Part shown: positions 10,801 through 21,900 of the stretch, in pieces
Position numbering within the stretch: the first letter of the stretch is position 1
How the letters are laid out: each line of letters begins with the position of its first letter
NCBI GenBank assembly: GCA_948567375.1
Contig: OX419759.1
Location: 11,004,744-11,068,743, forward strand
Reading direction: 5' to 3'
DNA length: 64,000 bases
Source of the DNA: Lunularia cruciata
Lineage: Eukaryota; Streptophyta; Marchantiopsida; Lunulariales; Lunulariaceae
Notes under the pieces: model-generated
The model's database searches: none
What the model was told of the DNA's origin: nothing
The model's input: only the letters and a program-made list of their open reading frames with translations
Program-made: the position numbers and the translations under genes

Positions 10801-13800
10801 GATGAAACAACTTCCTTCCACATCATGTTCTACAGCTATATCCCTTAAGAGCTCTATATGATGTTGTCTATCAACATCATCAAAGATAAAAAGGATTCTT
10901 TTTCCTCTCATCTTACCCCATGTATCTTCTTTGTACTTGCCTTCAAAAGAAGGACTTATATGTGCCCAGATTTCTCGCTTGAGACGTCTTTTATCACCTT
11001 GAATATTTTTTACTTCTTGTACAAAACAAACGTACTCAAACTGATCGTTGATCTTGTTGAAGATCAAATTTGCAATGGTGGTTTTCCCAACTCCTCCCAT
11101 GCCAAAAATTCCAATAAAACGACGTTTCCGATCAATCTCTGCAAGAATTGACTTCATAAGAGACTCTGTACCCACGACCTCCCTGGGAACTGCTCTCTTC
11201 CGGTTCTTCAGAGCTGCTTGATCATGTGAAACACTTTGTTCCTGCATACAGGTAGAAAGCAAGTCGAAGGTCCGAGGTGTATGAATCTTCGGAATTTCCC
11301 GATATGGACGAAATGATGAATTTGGAGGAAGAAATGTGGAAGAGCATAGTTACTTGATACACGAGTGTATGATGATAAGTTTTGGTGATATGTTCAAGAT
11401 TACCTTGACTTTGCCTTTAACGCGATCAATCAATCCGAGTAAGAATTGGAACATGTTGGAACTCTTTCTCTCTGCCCTACACAGAGAAATATGATCTGCA
11501 GCGACCGTGATGAAGTTCCCTCCCAACCGCGCAGATGCTTCCTCTACAATGATCATGCTCGTTTCACCTGTGGCCTGCGTAGATTAAAATCATGAATGCA
11601 TCTTCATGAGCTTTATTAATTAGAATCCAAGAACGCATCACGTGATTACATGTTTTATTCAGGAAATGTCTTGCGTAATCAAACTAAACATCAATCTGAA
11701 CAACAATAGACTCAATGCCCTTGATATTTTCAGAACAGTTAGACCTCATGGAGAATATAATAACATTTGTCCAATATGCGCGCCCGTTTGCGTTAAGGTG
11801 AAAGCTTCACGGTAGTTTATTTTATTTACCCGATCCGGATAGATGGTGCTCATGTTAGTCACGTGCGTTTCTCCGATGCTGAAAATCTCCCAATCGTTGC
11901 GGGTGTATAATATACGAAACTTTTCGCCTTGCCTGCCTACGTCGGTGCCCAACAACTCCACATATGGCGTCAAAGGACTCCTGTTTATGAACTTCTTTGC
12001 GATGCTAGCAAGCTTTTCTGACCCACAATGAGGAGTTCCACAAAACAGAATTCCTCCTAAGCCTTCCAGCCATCTGTATGGTGCTTTCGATCCGTTACTC
12101 TTCAACTCTGCCGCATGAAGGCACAACTGTTTTATCACGAGACCTCCAAAACTATGACCCACAAACACAATGGGTCGAAACAAACTCGACGTTTCTTGAC
12201 CTTTAAGGAGGGCCCAGTCGAGTTCACTACACAAATTTTCTGCTATGTTCGTCAGATCCATTCTTCCCTCTGTGTTAGTCATCTTCAGACTGGCATCATA
12301 ATGAATGAAAAAAATGCGCGCATCACGATCACGAAGCCAATGTTGGGGCCAGAGCATTTCCGAATCCTCTCCGCAGGTCCACGTAGAAAGATGCACACCT
12401 AGCCCAGGATCATGCTCAAGTTGAAGCCCATGGAAGAAAACCATATCAAGCGCTGGTTCTTCTGGATCGTACACTAATGAAACGGTGTCGCTTAACTGTC
12501 AAAGTAAACAAATACGAAACCAATTCAGATATCTAGTTCCAAACATATCAAAGAAGTCAATCAACTTGTTCCGACTTTTTCGAAGAACCACCCACCAGGT
12601 AGATCACTGTTGTATTATAATTAATACTACTGTGACCGTGACTTCATTTGGACAGACATGGCTTCTCCACAGATGAGACTCTGAATCGTGTTCTGCCAAT
12701 TCGAAAGGAACTTGCGAGCTAATGAAATTACTGAACAATCTGATAATTGGTACATCAGATGTCATTATTATGATCCAGAATAGATATGCATACCCGTTGA
12801 ATACCGTCGCAAGAAGGGTGAAGACTGTTTGCTGTAAATGAATCGGTTGACTGCAAGAGGGTAGAAAATCATTCCACAATGAAATAATTATAGAAAACAA
12901 TTCCCAATACTTCAAACGTTCACGTTCATGCATAAAATGTTATTGTTACCCTAAGCCTTAGAAGAACACCAAGAGTCCAAGAGTTCCCCAGAAGAGGTGA
13001 ATAAATCTTTGTTCTAGTGTAATATCACATGGCATGTTAATCCATCATTCTTTGCAAAGTAATGATCTTCCGACTCTTTTGAATGTCCCACCTGGTAGAA
13101 AATTGCATGAAGGCACTCCTATATCTGTATACGGTTTATTTAGTCATAATGCGCGAATATATCAGACATGTTACTAGTCCCAACTCCAGATTTAGAAAAC
13201 CGATATACTTACGCCGACTCTTTCGAAGGACCAATGACCCACCGGGTAGATTATTGTTGCACCATACCGCTATTACTGTAAGGACTATTTTGGAACATGA
13301 CTTCAACGAAGCTCAGATGCTCATCACATTACCTGAACTAAATTTGCAAACTAACGTAATTTACTGACAATCTGGTTCTTATCACACATCCAATTGATTA
13401 TGATTCAAATTATATATAGTTGGTGAATTTCTAAGAATAAAAATTTAAGATTATTTATTATAAACAAATTCATTGATTTGAAAAAGTTAAACAAAACACA
13501 CACCATCGCTAAAATCTCCCTTCGTCTTTACTCTAAATTAGTTTGCAAAAAGACAATACTGATTAGTAATGATCATGACTATACGGGACGTGCATCTTCA
13601 CACCCAACTGAAATTTACGAAGTAAAGTAGTCACTTGATGTTTTTATGTAAGACAAATGGCATTTCTTGCAAACGAGTTCAGACGTCCCGTACCTTGGAG
13701 TCCACCTTTCGTGAAGAGGAGAATCGAAACCAAGTATAGCAAGAGATGAGAAAACCGGATACAAGACATAATAGAACACCAGCCATAGACGTGGACGACT

Positions 13801-14023
13801 TTGGCACAGGTACGGGTTTGGGGTCGTCCCTAAACCCTACACCACCGGACGTGGACGGCCTGTTTGACTCATCATTGCGCATGCGTTGCCTCTCCTTATT
13901 AAGCTTCCCGTCTCCTACAACACTTCTGCCTTTCTCCCAATCCCGTCGTCCTCCAACACCACCTGGATATTCTGCACTCTCCTCTGCTCCCTCCCTCAGT
14001 TCCCTCCTCCTTTCGGGTTCCAT
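4886..14023 (-). CDS. Hydrolase-NB-ARC-LRR (HNL) immune receptor with N-terminal membrane segment
   Basis: Large NLR-class receptor gene. Predicted coding exons are 14023-13694, 12495-11830, 11574-11404, 11286-10120, 9527-9039 and 8957-4886. Every junction has GT/AG ends and keeps phase 0. In order the exons give a basic, polar N-terminus with one hydrophobic segment, an alpha/beta-hydrolase, an NB-ARC nucleotide switch, a linker, and about 54 LRRs. The product would be roughly 2,300 residues if the frameshift at 5857-5860 were absent. As written, translation stops shortly after it, about two thirds of the way into the LRR domain. By family knowledge, NB-ARC binds ADP/ATP and the LRRs sense a ligand or modified host protein. 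The role of the hydrolase is not established. The gene may be a recent pseudogene, or the frameshift may be a homopolymer error. The class assignment is secure and exon edges are by eye. A one-or-two-exon 5' UTR is possible. Confidence 0.88.
4895..8957 (-). repeat. HNL exon 6: LRR array of 27 x 144 bp
   Basis: After a degenerate opening (LGKLQDLTIDDC, RLPKLEKLELSWC), the exon is a tandem array of 27 units of 48 residues. Each unit holds two 24-residue LRRs, LPDSLGRLAKLEKL-x-L-x-x-CEELRS and LPDSLGELTLLQDLKI-x-x-CKTLQG. Units differ almost only at the x positions. Two units are one codon shorter (CKLQ for CKTLQ). The array ends abruptly with CEELRPCVP and a stop inside the 120-bp repeat, with no C-terminal cap. 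A 1-bp insertion at 5857-5860 splits the frame into segments of 20 and 7 units. The opposite strand is also largely stop-free, a by-product of the repeat. Confidence 0.95.
9039..9527 (-). other. HNL exon 5: linker between NB-ARC and LRR
   Basis: 163 codons between a GATTGAAG acceptor and a GAATGAG/GTCAGT donor, both in phase 0. It contains YAIETKASRRKYSESL, a Cys cluster (DEECCEDGRPCE), SVVSQLTNLRYLIVRDW, and a Ser/Thr-rich acidic tail ending near EEAVTENE. The LTNLRYLIV stretch may be the first, irregular LRR. The following intron would be only about 80 bp, which is short but possible. Confidence 0.6.
10120..11286 (-). other. HNL exon 4: NB-ARC domain
   Basis: 389 codons, starting at a CCGAAG acceptor preceded by a pyrimidine-rich tract and ending at an ATCAAG/GTGTGT donor. 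The motifs occur in order: P-loop GMGGVGKTT (Lys at about residue 457), kinase-2 ILFIFDDVD, RNBS-B CFIVTSRD, GLPL CDGLPLTLEVIG, and an RNBS-D-like ELELFLDAACIF. The position of the MHD motif reads VHEHLRNLAR, so Met is Val and Asp is Glu. All nucleotide-binding motifs look intact. By family knowledge this is the ATP/ADP switch that drives oligomerisation. Confidence 0.95.
11404..12495 (-). other. HNL exons 2-3: alpha/beta-hydrolase domain
   Basis: Exon 2 (12495-11830) starts after a TTTGACAG acceptor. It contains LDMVFFHGLQ (oxyanion-loop region) and the nucleophile elbow VGHSFGG, with Ser at about residue 225. Exon 3 (11574-11404) supplies SARLGGNF followed by ADHISLC, whose His at about residue 360 is in the position expected for the catalytic histidine. 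The layout resembles SERAC1-like serine hydrolases. Both Ser and His are kept, so enzymatic activity is plausible. The acidic residue could be an Asp in the stretch before the intron, but I cannot fix it. Both exons begin and end in phase 0. Confidence 0.85.
12560..12770. repeat. Intronic local duplication, copy 1
   Basis: It is about 200 bp, in the first intron of the HNL gene, and is a diverged copy of 13200-13400. Shared islands include TTTTTCGAAG/CTTTCGAAGG, CACCAGGTAGATCA/CACCGGGTAGATTA, GACTTCA and GCTAATGAAATTACTGA/ACTAACGTAATTTACTGA. No coding role is evident. Confidence 0.6.
13200..13400. repeat. Intronic local duplication, copy 2
   Basis: Partner of 12560-12770. On the minus strand this copy carries a strong donor-like GTAAGTATAT after GAGTCGGC, which the other copy has lost. 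It may be a cryptic or alternative splice donor, but upstream stops argue against a coding exon. Confidence 0.55.
13694..14023 (-). other. HNL exon 1: basic leader plus transmembrane segment
   Basis: 110 codons, ending at an AAG/GTACGG donor. The first 75 residues are rich in Arg, Glu and Gly. A hydrophobic stretch follows at about residues 80-100 (AGVLLCLVSGFLISCYTWF), then a basic RFSSSRKVDSK. A non-cleaved signal anchor or single membrane helix is the simplest reading. It joins the hydrolase exon in phase (SK to LSDTVSL). There is no cleavage-like small-residue motif right after the helix. The link to the hydrolase rests on the matching phase and the absence of another gene between them. 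Confidence 0.6.
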
Positions 14024-14453
14024 TCCTGCTTCAGTTCTTCAATTCTGCAACAACCCTGTAGCCTCATGAGTATACCCTATTCAATCTATCTCTCCGTTCA
14101 AGCGTGTCCACTCATAGGTAACAAAGACTGCCCTAGTCGCTTAGAGACAACTGCTTGACGGTGTCCCATCTTGTAGCACTGATAAAACAGATTCCAGTAA
14201 AGAATTTAAGTTGACAGTAGTACTAATCAGTACAGGGAAGAACGATTGATTACCTTGATGCTAATAAGGTAGACCAGAAGTGTGACCTGGTTTCCGGATA
14301 ATATATCACGACAGTTCTTTTCAGTTATATATCCATCAATTATACAGAATAGCAGTTGTAAAAATACCAGAAACTCTTGAGCTACGATAAATAAAAACAA
14401 TCTCCTCAAAATTGTGAGCAGACGTAGCTCTCTCGGTTTACTAAGAGTCTAGT

Positions 14454-14463
14454 CGTATTTATG
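14454..14463 (-). promoter_or_regulatory. Possible TATA element of the HNL gene
   Basis: CATAAATACG on the minus strand lies about 430 bp upstream of the predicted HNL start codon. It is the best TATA-like match seen in the first 500 bp upstream. AT-rich matches are common in such DNA, so this is weak. Confidence 0.15.
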
Positions 14464-17400
14464 CGCAGAAACAACCTTCACAAGTGTAGGACAACAGCCG
14501 AGTACAGGAGCAAAACGCTACTGAGCTATGCATTTAACACTGGGTATTATCCGCTATTCGAACGGGTACACAACCACAAATCAATGATAATCTGCCTTTC
14601 CCGTTCTTGAGCAGGGTAAAGTAACCTTGCTAGACAACTGTTTCTCTAGCCTAGGAAAGAGCCTTTAGTATGTTCTCCTTGGTGTTGACTCATTATAATT
14701 TCTCTGTTGTTACGACTTTGTTCAAAATGTTAACTATATGTTAATCTTTTTCTGTCTCGGATTGCACTAATTCATCAAATTTACAGATCACAGATTGACC
14801 ACTCGGCGTGCCTGGCACATAAGCGCGGTAAACTCTACGCTGTATCAGCTTTCCTTTATATCTCCACGTCAGTGAGCGGAACTTATCGTTAGCAATAGAC
14901 AGTCCACAGAAGGGGTGTGTCCGATTCCTACTGGTGTCGCCGCAAGATCTGGTTGTTATCTAGAGCTACTGTAATCCTCAAGTTGCAGCGGGAGTTGACA
15001 CAATAACCTCAACACACAACTCAATCTTGACAACTGAAATAAACGTGTATCATAAATGTTAGAGATAAGATGGAAAAATGTTCTGGCTAGGCCCCTTGTG
15101 ATCCATCGACAACCAGAGCACGATAGTCCATATGGAGACGGATTGAACACTTTCCCTGGATTCCTTTTTGAGTTGGACGGACGTTTTGCAACCTTTTAAG
15201 GTCTATATGAAGCAGTGTAGATGATACAACGTTTCAAACAACAAGTACAGAACGAAGTTCACTGTCCTGTACTAGTTTTGTATTGGCGAGCATCACAAGT
15301 TAGTGTCGAACAGAGGAGAGGCAATAGTATCTCCTCTGAACAGAGCAAGTCATCCGAAGTCCCCAAAGTGATCAGAGCGTACCTCACAACAGGGTGAAGC
15401 ACCCGTCTATAACAACGAGATCGGCCGCCGCAATCTTCAGAACTCAATGTCCTGAAAAGTTCTCTAATTTGAGGGACGATTCGAGAAATCTTAAACGCTC
15501 TCTCTGAAATGAATTCTTCGTACCAAGCTGGAGAAAGCCCAGCCCTATTCAGTCGACAGCATTATTCGGTCGTCATCTGATGATCCTTGTTCTGTTGCCA
15601 ATCCACCGACTCGAGTAGGAATCAGGTCGATGAAGACTTCAAGTCTCCATCCCCGTGCAATTAAACTCCGGATCCACGACCCACCAATACTCACAAACCA
15701 CAAATAGCTACTGCAGAGGGTAACTTCAAAAATTCAACAAGAAAACAAGATGACCGCTCTCGTCAACGACAAAAAGCGGCATAGAGGAAGCACGCTCAAG
15801 GCTGTCACGTCAGGTGGCTGTGGTTCACAACCTGTCAGTAGAATCACGTACGGGATCTTTCCTCCAGTCACACCACCCACCACAAAATGTTATTATATGC
15901 AAACTAGTAGGATCATTCGACCGGTTGTTCGTAGACCATGCGACTTGCGTAGCGCAGATGTCTTAAGTTCACATATTCTCTTCTCCGCAGCACCATCCAA
16001 CTGGCCAATCTTTTCGTTCGGTACTTTTCACTGTGTGATCGTCGAGATGGTAGCCTGACTAACCTGACTAACTTTTGACTACCTTGCACACCGAACCTAT
16101 ACTTCACCGATTCAAGAATCTCGACCTGCTTAATGTGTAGGTCGAGCCCCTTCTTTGTCTCAATCTTCTTCCTTTGCTCCTTGCTTCACTTAGCAGCACG
16201 TTCCCAGCCCAGCCGATCTTCCGTACTTCATTCCACCTTATCCCTGTTCTCTTTCCTAAACACGCCTTTTCGTAAAAGTTATGAATTTTAATTCATGAAA
16301 CCTATCGATGGCTTCAAGGATCAGCTTCCCCACTGCAGATGCGGCGTAGATGGCATTAACCATGTGGCGCACATGCATTAGCCCTAACCTTACTCCAGCA
16401 CGAAATCACGGATGTCAAATTCTGGTCAAATAACCTTTTCTTATATTTTATAGAAGCATCACCCACTGCAAATGTAAAATATAAAATAGACTCTATAAAG
16501 TTAGAGTCTCTTCTACTTTATACAAAAGTTATCCACCGCAAAATTTAAATATACGAGAGTCTACTGTATACGCAAACTGTAAGGACCCGGGTCCAACGGG
16601 TCTTCCAATCCTTATCGTTTTCTTATTATATGCAAAGTAGTAGGACCCGAGTCCACGGACACGCCGTATACGTAGTGAAAATTATTTCCTTTACTTTTTA
16701 CTATTGTCGTGTGGTTATTCTTGTGGGTAGTAGAAAAGTAATTCAATTCATGGGAAGTGCCATCAACTAAACTTAATGTCACCAAAACAAATTCAAGTCA
16801 GTTCGAGTCCACGTTTCAAAAATCCTTGCTGACATGTCAATTCGAGGGGTTTTAGTAATGGATAGCATGAAAAAGCTAAGTAGAGATCTACATTTGGCTC
16901 CGCAGTTTCAAAACATAAATGATTGGATTACATCTACCTTAACTTTTCAGAGAGATCTAATATTTGTAACCATAATTCATACCGTTTTCAACTTAGGAAC
17001 TGATCAACAAATTTAGCTTCTGTACTCCATCGCGTACCCAATCGTTGCATCTGGGGTAGTCGAACACTTCTCTGTGACCTTGGTCCGAAAGTGGAAGAGA
17101 CTGTAAAACAGAGCTACAATACTGATGTCACATGGACTATCTGAACGCCTGTTGCGTGGACTCACTTCTCGAAGCTATGTGAACGCATATCCAGTCACTG
17201 TCATTTTGGTAGTGGAAAACCAGGTACACGGCAAGATTCACAAGATGGCGCACTCCATAATGTTAAGGTTTTGGCAAAACCATGATCTAAATTGTCTCGT
17301 TTACTCCAACCTTGACCTAAACGGTAAATCCTCTCCAACATAAAGCCGACATCTTCAGCTTCGAACCTTGCTCGGAGGTGGAAATGAGATTAACGGTTGT

Positions 17401-19425
17401 CCAGGGCACCATATAACCCCAACTCTTGCTGAAGCATGAGCCACAAATCAAAAGTTTCAATAAACAATCTCAATACCTCATCAAAATATTCAATAAACAG
17501 TCTCAATACTTTGTCATAGAACTGAAGAAAGGTGATCCATTGATCAAAGTCCATAACCTTATTCAACTTGCTCTTGTATTGCTAGACCAAATAGTAGGCA
17601 AGGCAAAAGATAAAGTTGAGATTCTATTTGTTCTTACAATTAAATAGCTTGAACAACAAAAGAGGTACAGGCACTTCAGCTTCTTACATGTCTTGGCTCC
17701 AAGTGGAATCACTAAGTGGTGAAATTGAGTACTTGAAGAAATTGCACAAAGTTTTATAGGTGTGATCAGGGTCCCAACACCACCTCTAGCATATTCAATA
17801 TGCTCAAGTAAACTCTAAGTATCTAAATATTTTACCAAATATTGCTCAAGCATCTCCATTTGAATCATCATCTTGCCTACACCATCCTCACCCGTCAAAA
17901 AGGTGATTTGATCCACCTTACTTTTGACGATTGTTGCATGTCATGTTTGAGTTTAGTGACACCTATGACTATATTGTATGCAAAATAAAGTTTACTCTTG
18001 TATATTTATTTGAAAGCTTGCAACACGTTAACAAATTCTAGACTTGAATTGGAAGATAGTTTTCACTTTGTATACTTCTCAATGAATTTTGACAATCTAT
18101 GGCCTCTTCTCCATCAGATACTTGAGCCCATTATCAAATAAAAGAATTAAGTAATCAATAATGGTAGTTTTTTAGTTCAAGATTTTAGCACAATTTAATC
18201 GGCTTGAATTGAGTAACATATTTCAAGCTAGAATTGAAAAAGATACATAATGCACTTTTTGGTAAAAAATTTGGTAAACATTTTTGTAGCTTTCAGGATC
18301 ACACTTGAAGGTAAAATCTCTAGAGAAATATGAGTCATCCTACACCTAAGTTGTCAATGCTCCTACTTTGCACACCACTACTAGTGCTTCTACTACTCCT
18401 ATTCTCTTTCCCTGATGAGATGTTCTAGAGTGCCCAAAAAATGGAAAGTTGTCCATGGTCCGTTTGTCAAATCCCGCTTGAGAATGAATTTTCAAAATCT
18501 ATGAATGCTCAAAATGTGGAAAGTAGTCCGTCTATCAAAATTTTCAAGCAAAAAATCAAATGATGGGTACCAATAAAAACAAACCAAATCTAAATCTATA
18601 ATAGCATAGTTTTCCAGCATGGTCCTTTAGTGGCATCCTTTTGTGGTGATTTTCATCCTTAGTGGCTGATGGTTCAAGTGTTATGGTAGACAGTGCTGTG
18701 ACAACTAACTTTCACACTACTAGTACCTTTTTTTCCTAATTTAAGTAGATTAATGAGAGGTTAAGAAAGCCATTTTATCATCAATCTAGAAGGTACCATG
18801 TAAGAGGGCAAGAAGATGACATAGGAAAAAGCACCATGGCTACTCCATACCCACAGATCCCAAGGATTATGATCTCCACGGTTGGGATTCTTGTGATTAT
18901 GACTTTTGTGATTCTGATCTTCATGATCAAGATCATGGTCTCATGATTTTGATTTCTCAACGGTGATGAACTAAGGGACAATGCTCTTGAACAAGAAATT
19001 CCATACCAGTACCATCAACCTAGTAGAAGATCATCAGCTTGGATGAGCTTTGGCACAAACTGCACGTCAAAGCAAGTACCTTCATTGTTACGTGTCCAAA
19101 TGAAGTGATCTTGGTCTTGTTGGAAGCATCTTATCATAGGATTTGCAATGCCACCAGAATCATAGCATTTGGACTCCAAGAAAAATTTATAACCATCGGT
19201 TTGGAAGACACCATTGGCTTGGCCTAAAAGGCACCTTTGCAATTGTACATATCTTTGGAATGGAAACACCTTGGTGGTGATGCACTATCATGGTGGGAGA
19301 CCATCGGAGTTGTCATACCATCATGGTGAATAGCATTGGAGTAGGATAATCTTGATAACAATCATGATCTCAACCACAATAACGATGATGACCATGATCA
19401 CAATAATGACTATGATAACAATGAT
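14464..19425. other. Non-coding stretch upstream of the HNL gene
   Basis: No convincing gene is visible. There are a few short repeats: a roughly 75-bp imperfect tandem at 16435-16570, three copies of a TGCAAACTAGTAGGA-like motif (15898, 16574, 16630), and a 33-bp tandem (CAATAAACAATCTCAATAC) at 17458-17512. From about 18860 to 19425 there are GAT/AAT/CAT-rich simple stretches. AT content rises from about 17 kb onward, where transposon-derived DNA begins. Confidence 0.5.
19340..19425 (+). repeat. Degenerate GAT/AAT/CAT trinucleotide tract
   Basis: Runs of GATGATGACCATGATCAC and similar triplets, next to the 5' LTR of the truncated Ty3/gypsy copy. A related GAT-rich tract lies at 18865-18950. 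This is simple-sequence DNA. Confidence 0.6.
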
Positions 19426-21900
19426 TATAACAATAGGGAGTTTATAAACAAGTTAGTCAAGACTAACAGAGTAGCAAATAGGAAAAATTATCCAAGAATT
19501 ATGTTAATATTATAGAAACATCTAGGAAGCTATTGGTATCTTCCAAGTGTCGGGTAATGTGTATGCAAAGTGATGACTTCTTGAAGGAAGCTTCTTGGGA
19601 AGCTTCCCAAGTAGCTTAGCTTGCATGCCAAGTAGACTATTCTAGAAGGAAGCTTCTCAAAGAGTTTCCTAGTTAGCTTAGCTTACACTTTAAGAGGGCA
19701 TCTTTTAGGAAGTTTCTTTAAAATTTTCTCAAGAGTCTTGTATGTTCTTTATAAATACCAAAGTCCAAGCTCATGCTAGGTATTTGGAGTTTACTTTATT
19801 CAAGAGTCCCAATGTGATCTTCCATTCTCTTATTTCTCTCCTTGGTCTTTTACATTGGTATTAGAGTAAGAATGATATGGATGGAATTTATTGACCATCA
19901 CATCCATTTTCCTCAAACCATTGGGACTTTTTTTCCATGTACTTCCCAAGCATTATTTCATATAATTCATCATCTCATGCTTTAGGCAAAATTTTCTAAA
20001 TATGATTACCTTGTCCAATGCACCTTTAGTACTTCTAATTGTAACCTATGGAGAATAATGGATGTGTTGCATCTATGTGTTAACTTAGATAATTACAAAT
20101 AGTTTGATAGAGTAATAGTCAAAATGTCATTGCTACACAACAACAAATCAAGCACCTCACTCAATTGTTAGAAGAAAGAGACCATCAACCACAATAATAT
20201 GTAGAGATGCCACCGTTTTTAAAAGAAGAAGAGAAAATATGATTTCAAAAGCCCAAAAGTATTTGAAAGCAAGAATCTCCCAAATGCAATGAATAATTTT
20301 ATTTTTGATTGTAAACATTATTTCAAAGCTACAAATCTTCAAAATGAATAGAGACAAATTCTCTTAGCTTCAAGCTCATTGGATGGTGTGGCAAAACTTT
20401 GGTGGTAATTCTGAGTGGAGCAAGCTAAATGGGAATATTTTACACCAATATCAACATGGAAAGAATCCAAGAGCACAATAATTAGGAGATTCCAAGCTAT
20501 AAATGTTGCATAAGCCGCATCAAATGGATTGGAAAAATTGAAGTATATTGGTTCTATGAGAAGTTACATCATTTAATTCTATAACAACGTTATGGAAATT
20601 CTAGATATACTAGAATCTGAAGCTTTGGATCAATTTGTGAGGAGCTTGAAGTCAAGTACCAAATTGGAAGTGACTATACAAGAGCCCAAACACTTGGTGG
20701 AAGCCATGCAATTGGCTAAGTGCTTTGTTTTCTTGGGTGTGTCAACTTGATCTCAACCTCAACCTCAACCGTCACAAAACTTACCAACACACCACACACG
20801 GATGGAGGAGCGGACACTAATAGAGATTGATTTATCCAATAGAGACCATTTGGCATTGTAGATAGAGACAGATTGTGACAAATAGTGGTTGTTTTTATTA
20901 TCACAAAATTGGACATCACATTATTGAATGTACACTCAAGAATGAGCAACCTTGACCAATCCAAATGGAGTTGGTGAGAGTGATGATCAAGGAACAAAGA
21001 ATCCCAATAGGAGAGTTTGAGCCACCTATTGAGAACTTAATTAGTTCCAATGGGATTGAAGGCTTGATTTATGCAAGTTTATTTCACTTGCAAGGTATAA
21101 TATTTGGCCGTGGTGGTATGATTTTAGTTGATATTGGAAGTTCAAACAATTGCATGTCCATGCAATTAACAAAGGAATTAGATATTCCTATCAAACTCAT
21201 AATTGGAAGTAAATTGATAATAGCTCATGGTAGAAAAGGCTTTGCATTCCGTACCTCACATCCTATTACATTGAAGATTGGGAAGGAGGATTTGGAGTAT
21301 ATGAGGTTTGTAGTGGCACTTCTACATTATGATACCATTCTAGATTTGTTTTGGCTTGAAAATCATAAGGTTTAATTTGATTGGACTTGATAATAAAGTC
21401 AAATGCAACACCAAAGAAAGAATTACCTATTAGGTTATTTGGCATCTTTGAGTAAGACATCTAAGAATAGTCAGTCCTAAGACGAGAAGTTTTTCAAAAA
21501 AATTCCATAAAGTAAGCTTTGAAGGAAGATATTCTTATTCTTATGGTATAGATCAAACTAATTATTCATGGAAAATATGAGGAGTGCCAAAAGCATCATC
21601 AAGCAATGTTTGATCAAATAGTTCAAGAGTTTGCAGATGTATTTCCTAATGATCTGCCAAAGGGATTACTCTTTGATCTTGGTATGCCTTTCAAGATTGA
21701 ATTATTGCCAAGAAGTACTTCAATGAGTAGACCAATCTATTGATGCTCACCAAAGGAGTTAGAAGAACTTTAAACAACACTGATGGAGTATTTGGAGAAG
21801 GATTCCATATGATATAGTACATCTCCTTTGGGGAGCACCTATATTAAAAGAAAAAGTACTTCACTTTTGTATTGATTTTAAAGTCTTAATAAAAAAATAG
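19426..21900 (+). mobile_element. Truncated Ty3/gypsy retrotransposon, same family as 32806-38445
   Basis: The 5' LTR (about 19426-19854) matches the LTRs of the nested element near 33-38 kb. It shares the AAGCTTC-rich middle, a TATAAATACCAAAG promoter-like box and a CTTTTACA end. A tRNA-Met-type primer-binding site, TTGGTATTAGAG, follows directly at 19855. Gag-like, stop-broken sequence follows. Next comes an aspartic-protease region (20965-21375) with SSNGIEGLIYASL and ILVDIGSSNNCMSMQL. The start of RT (about 21600-21900) follows, with LPKGLLFDLGMPFKIE. Sequence resemblance ends near 21900, with no 3' LTR, RT core or integrase. Confidence 0.85.
20965..21375 (+). pseudogene. Retroviral-type protease region of the truncated element
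   Basis: This is an open frame of 136 codons. It closely resembles the protease region at 36831-36436 of the nested element (SSNGIEG, YASL.HLQGII, CMSMQ, KELDIPI against KELGILI). The expected catalytic D-S/T-G is represented by VDIGSS, so the active site looks altered. It is a fragment of an inactive polyprotein. Confidence 0.75.

Noticed and set aside
12604-12933. 109-codon minus-strand frame upstream of the hydrolase exon
   Set aside because: It lies within the first HNL intron. The hydrolase exon has its own acceptor at 12496-12497, in phase with exon 1, so the frame is not needed.
18841-18948. Hydrophobic plus-strand peptide starting MATPYPQIPRIM
   Set aside because: The hydrophobicity comes from reading a GAT/CATG-rich simple tract in one frame. 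There is no supporting exon or conserved domain.
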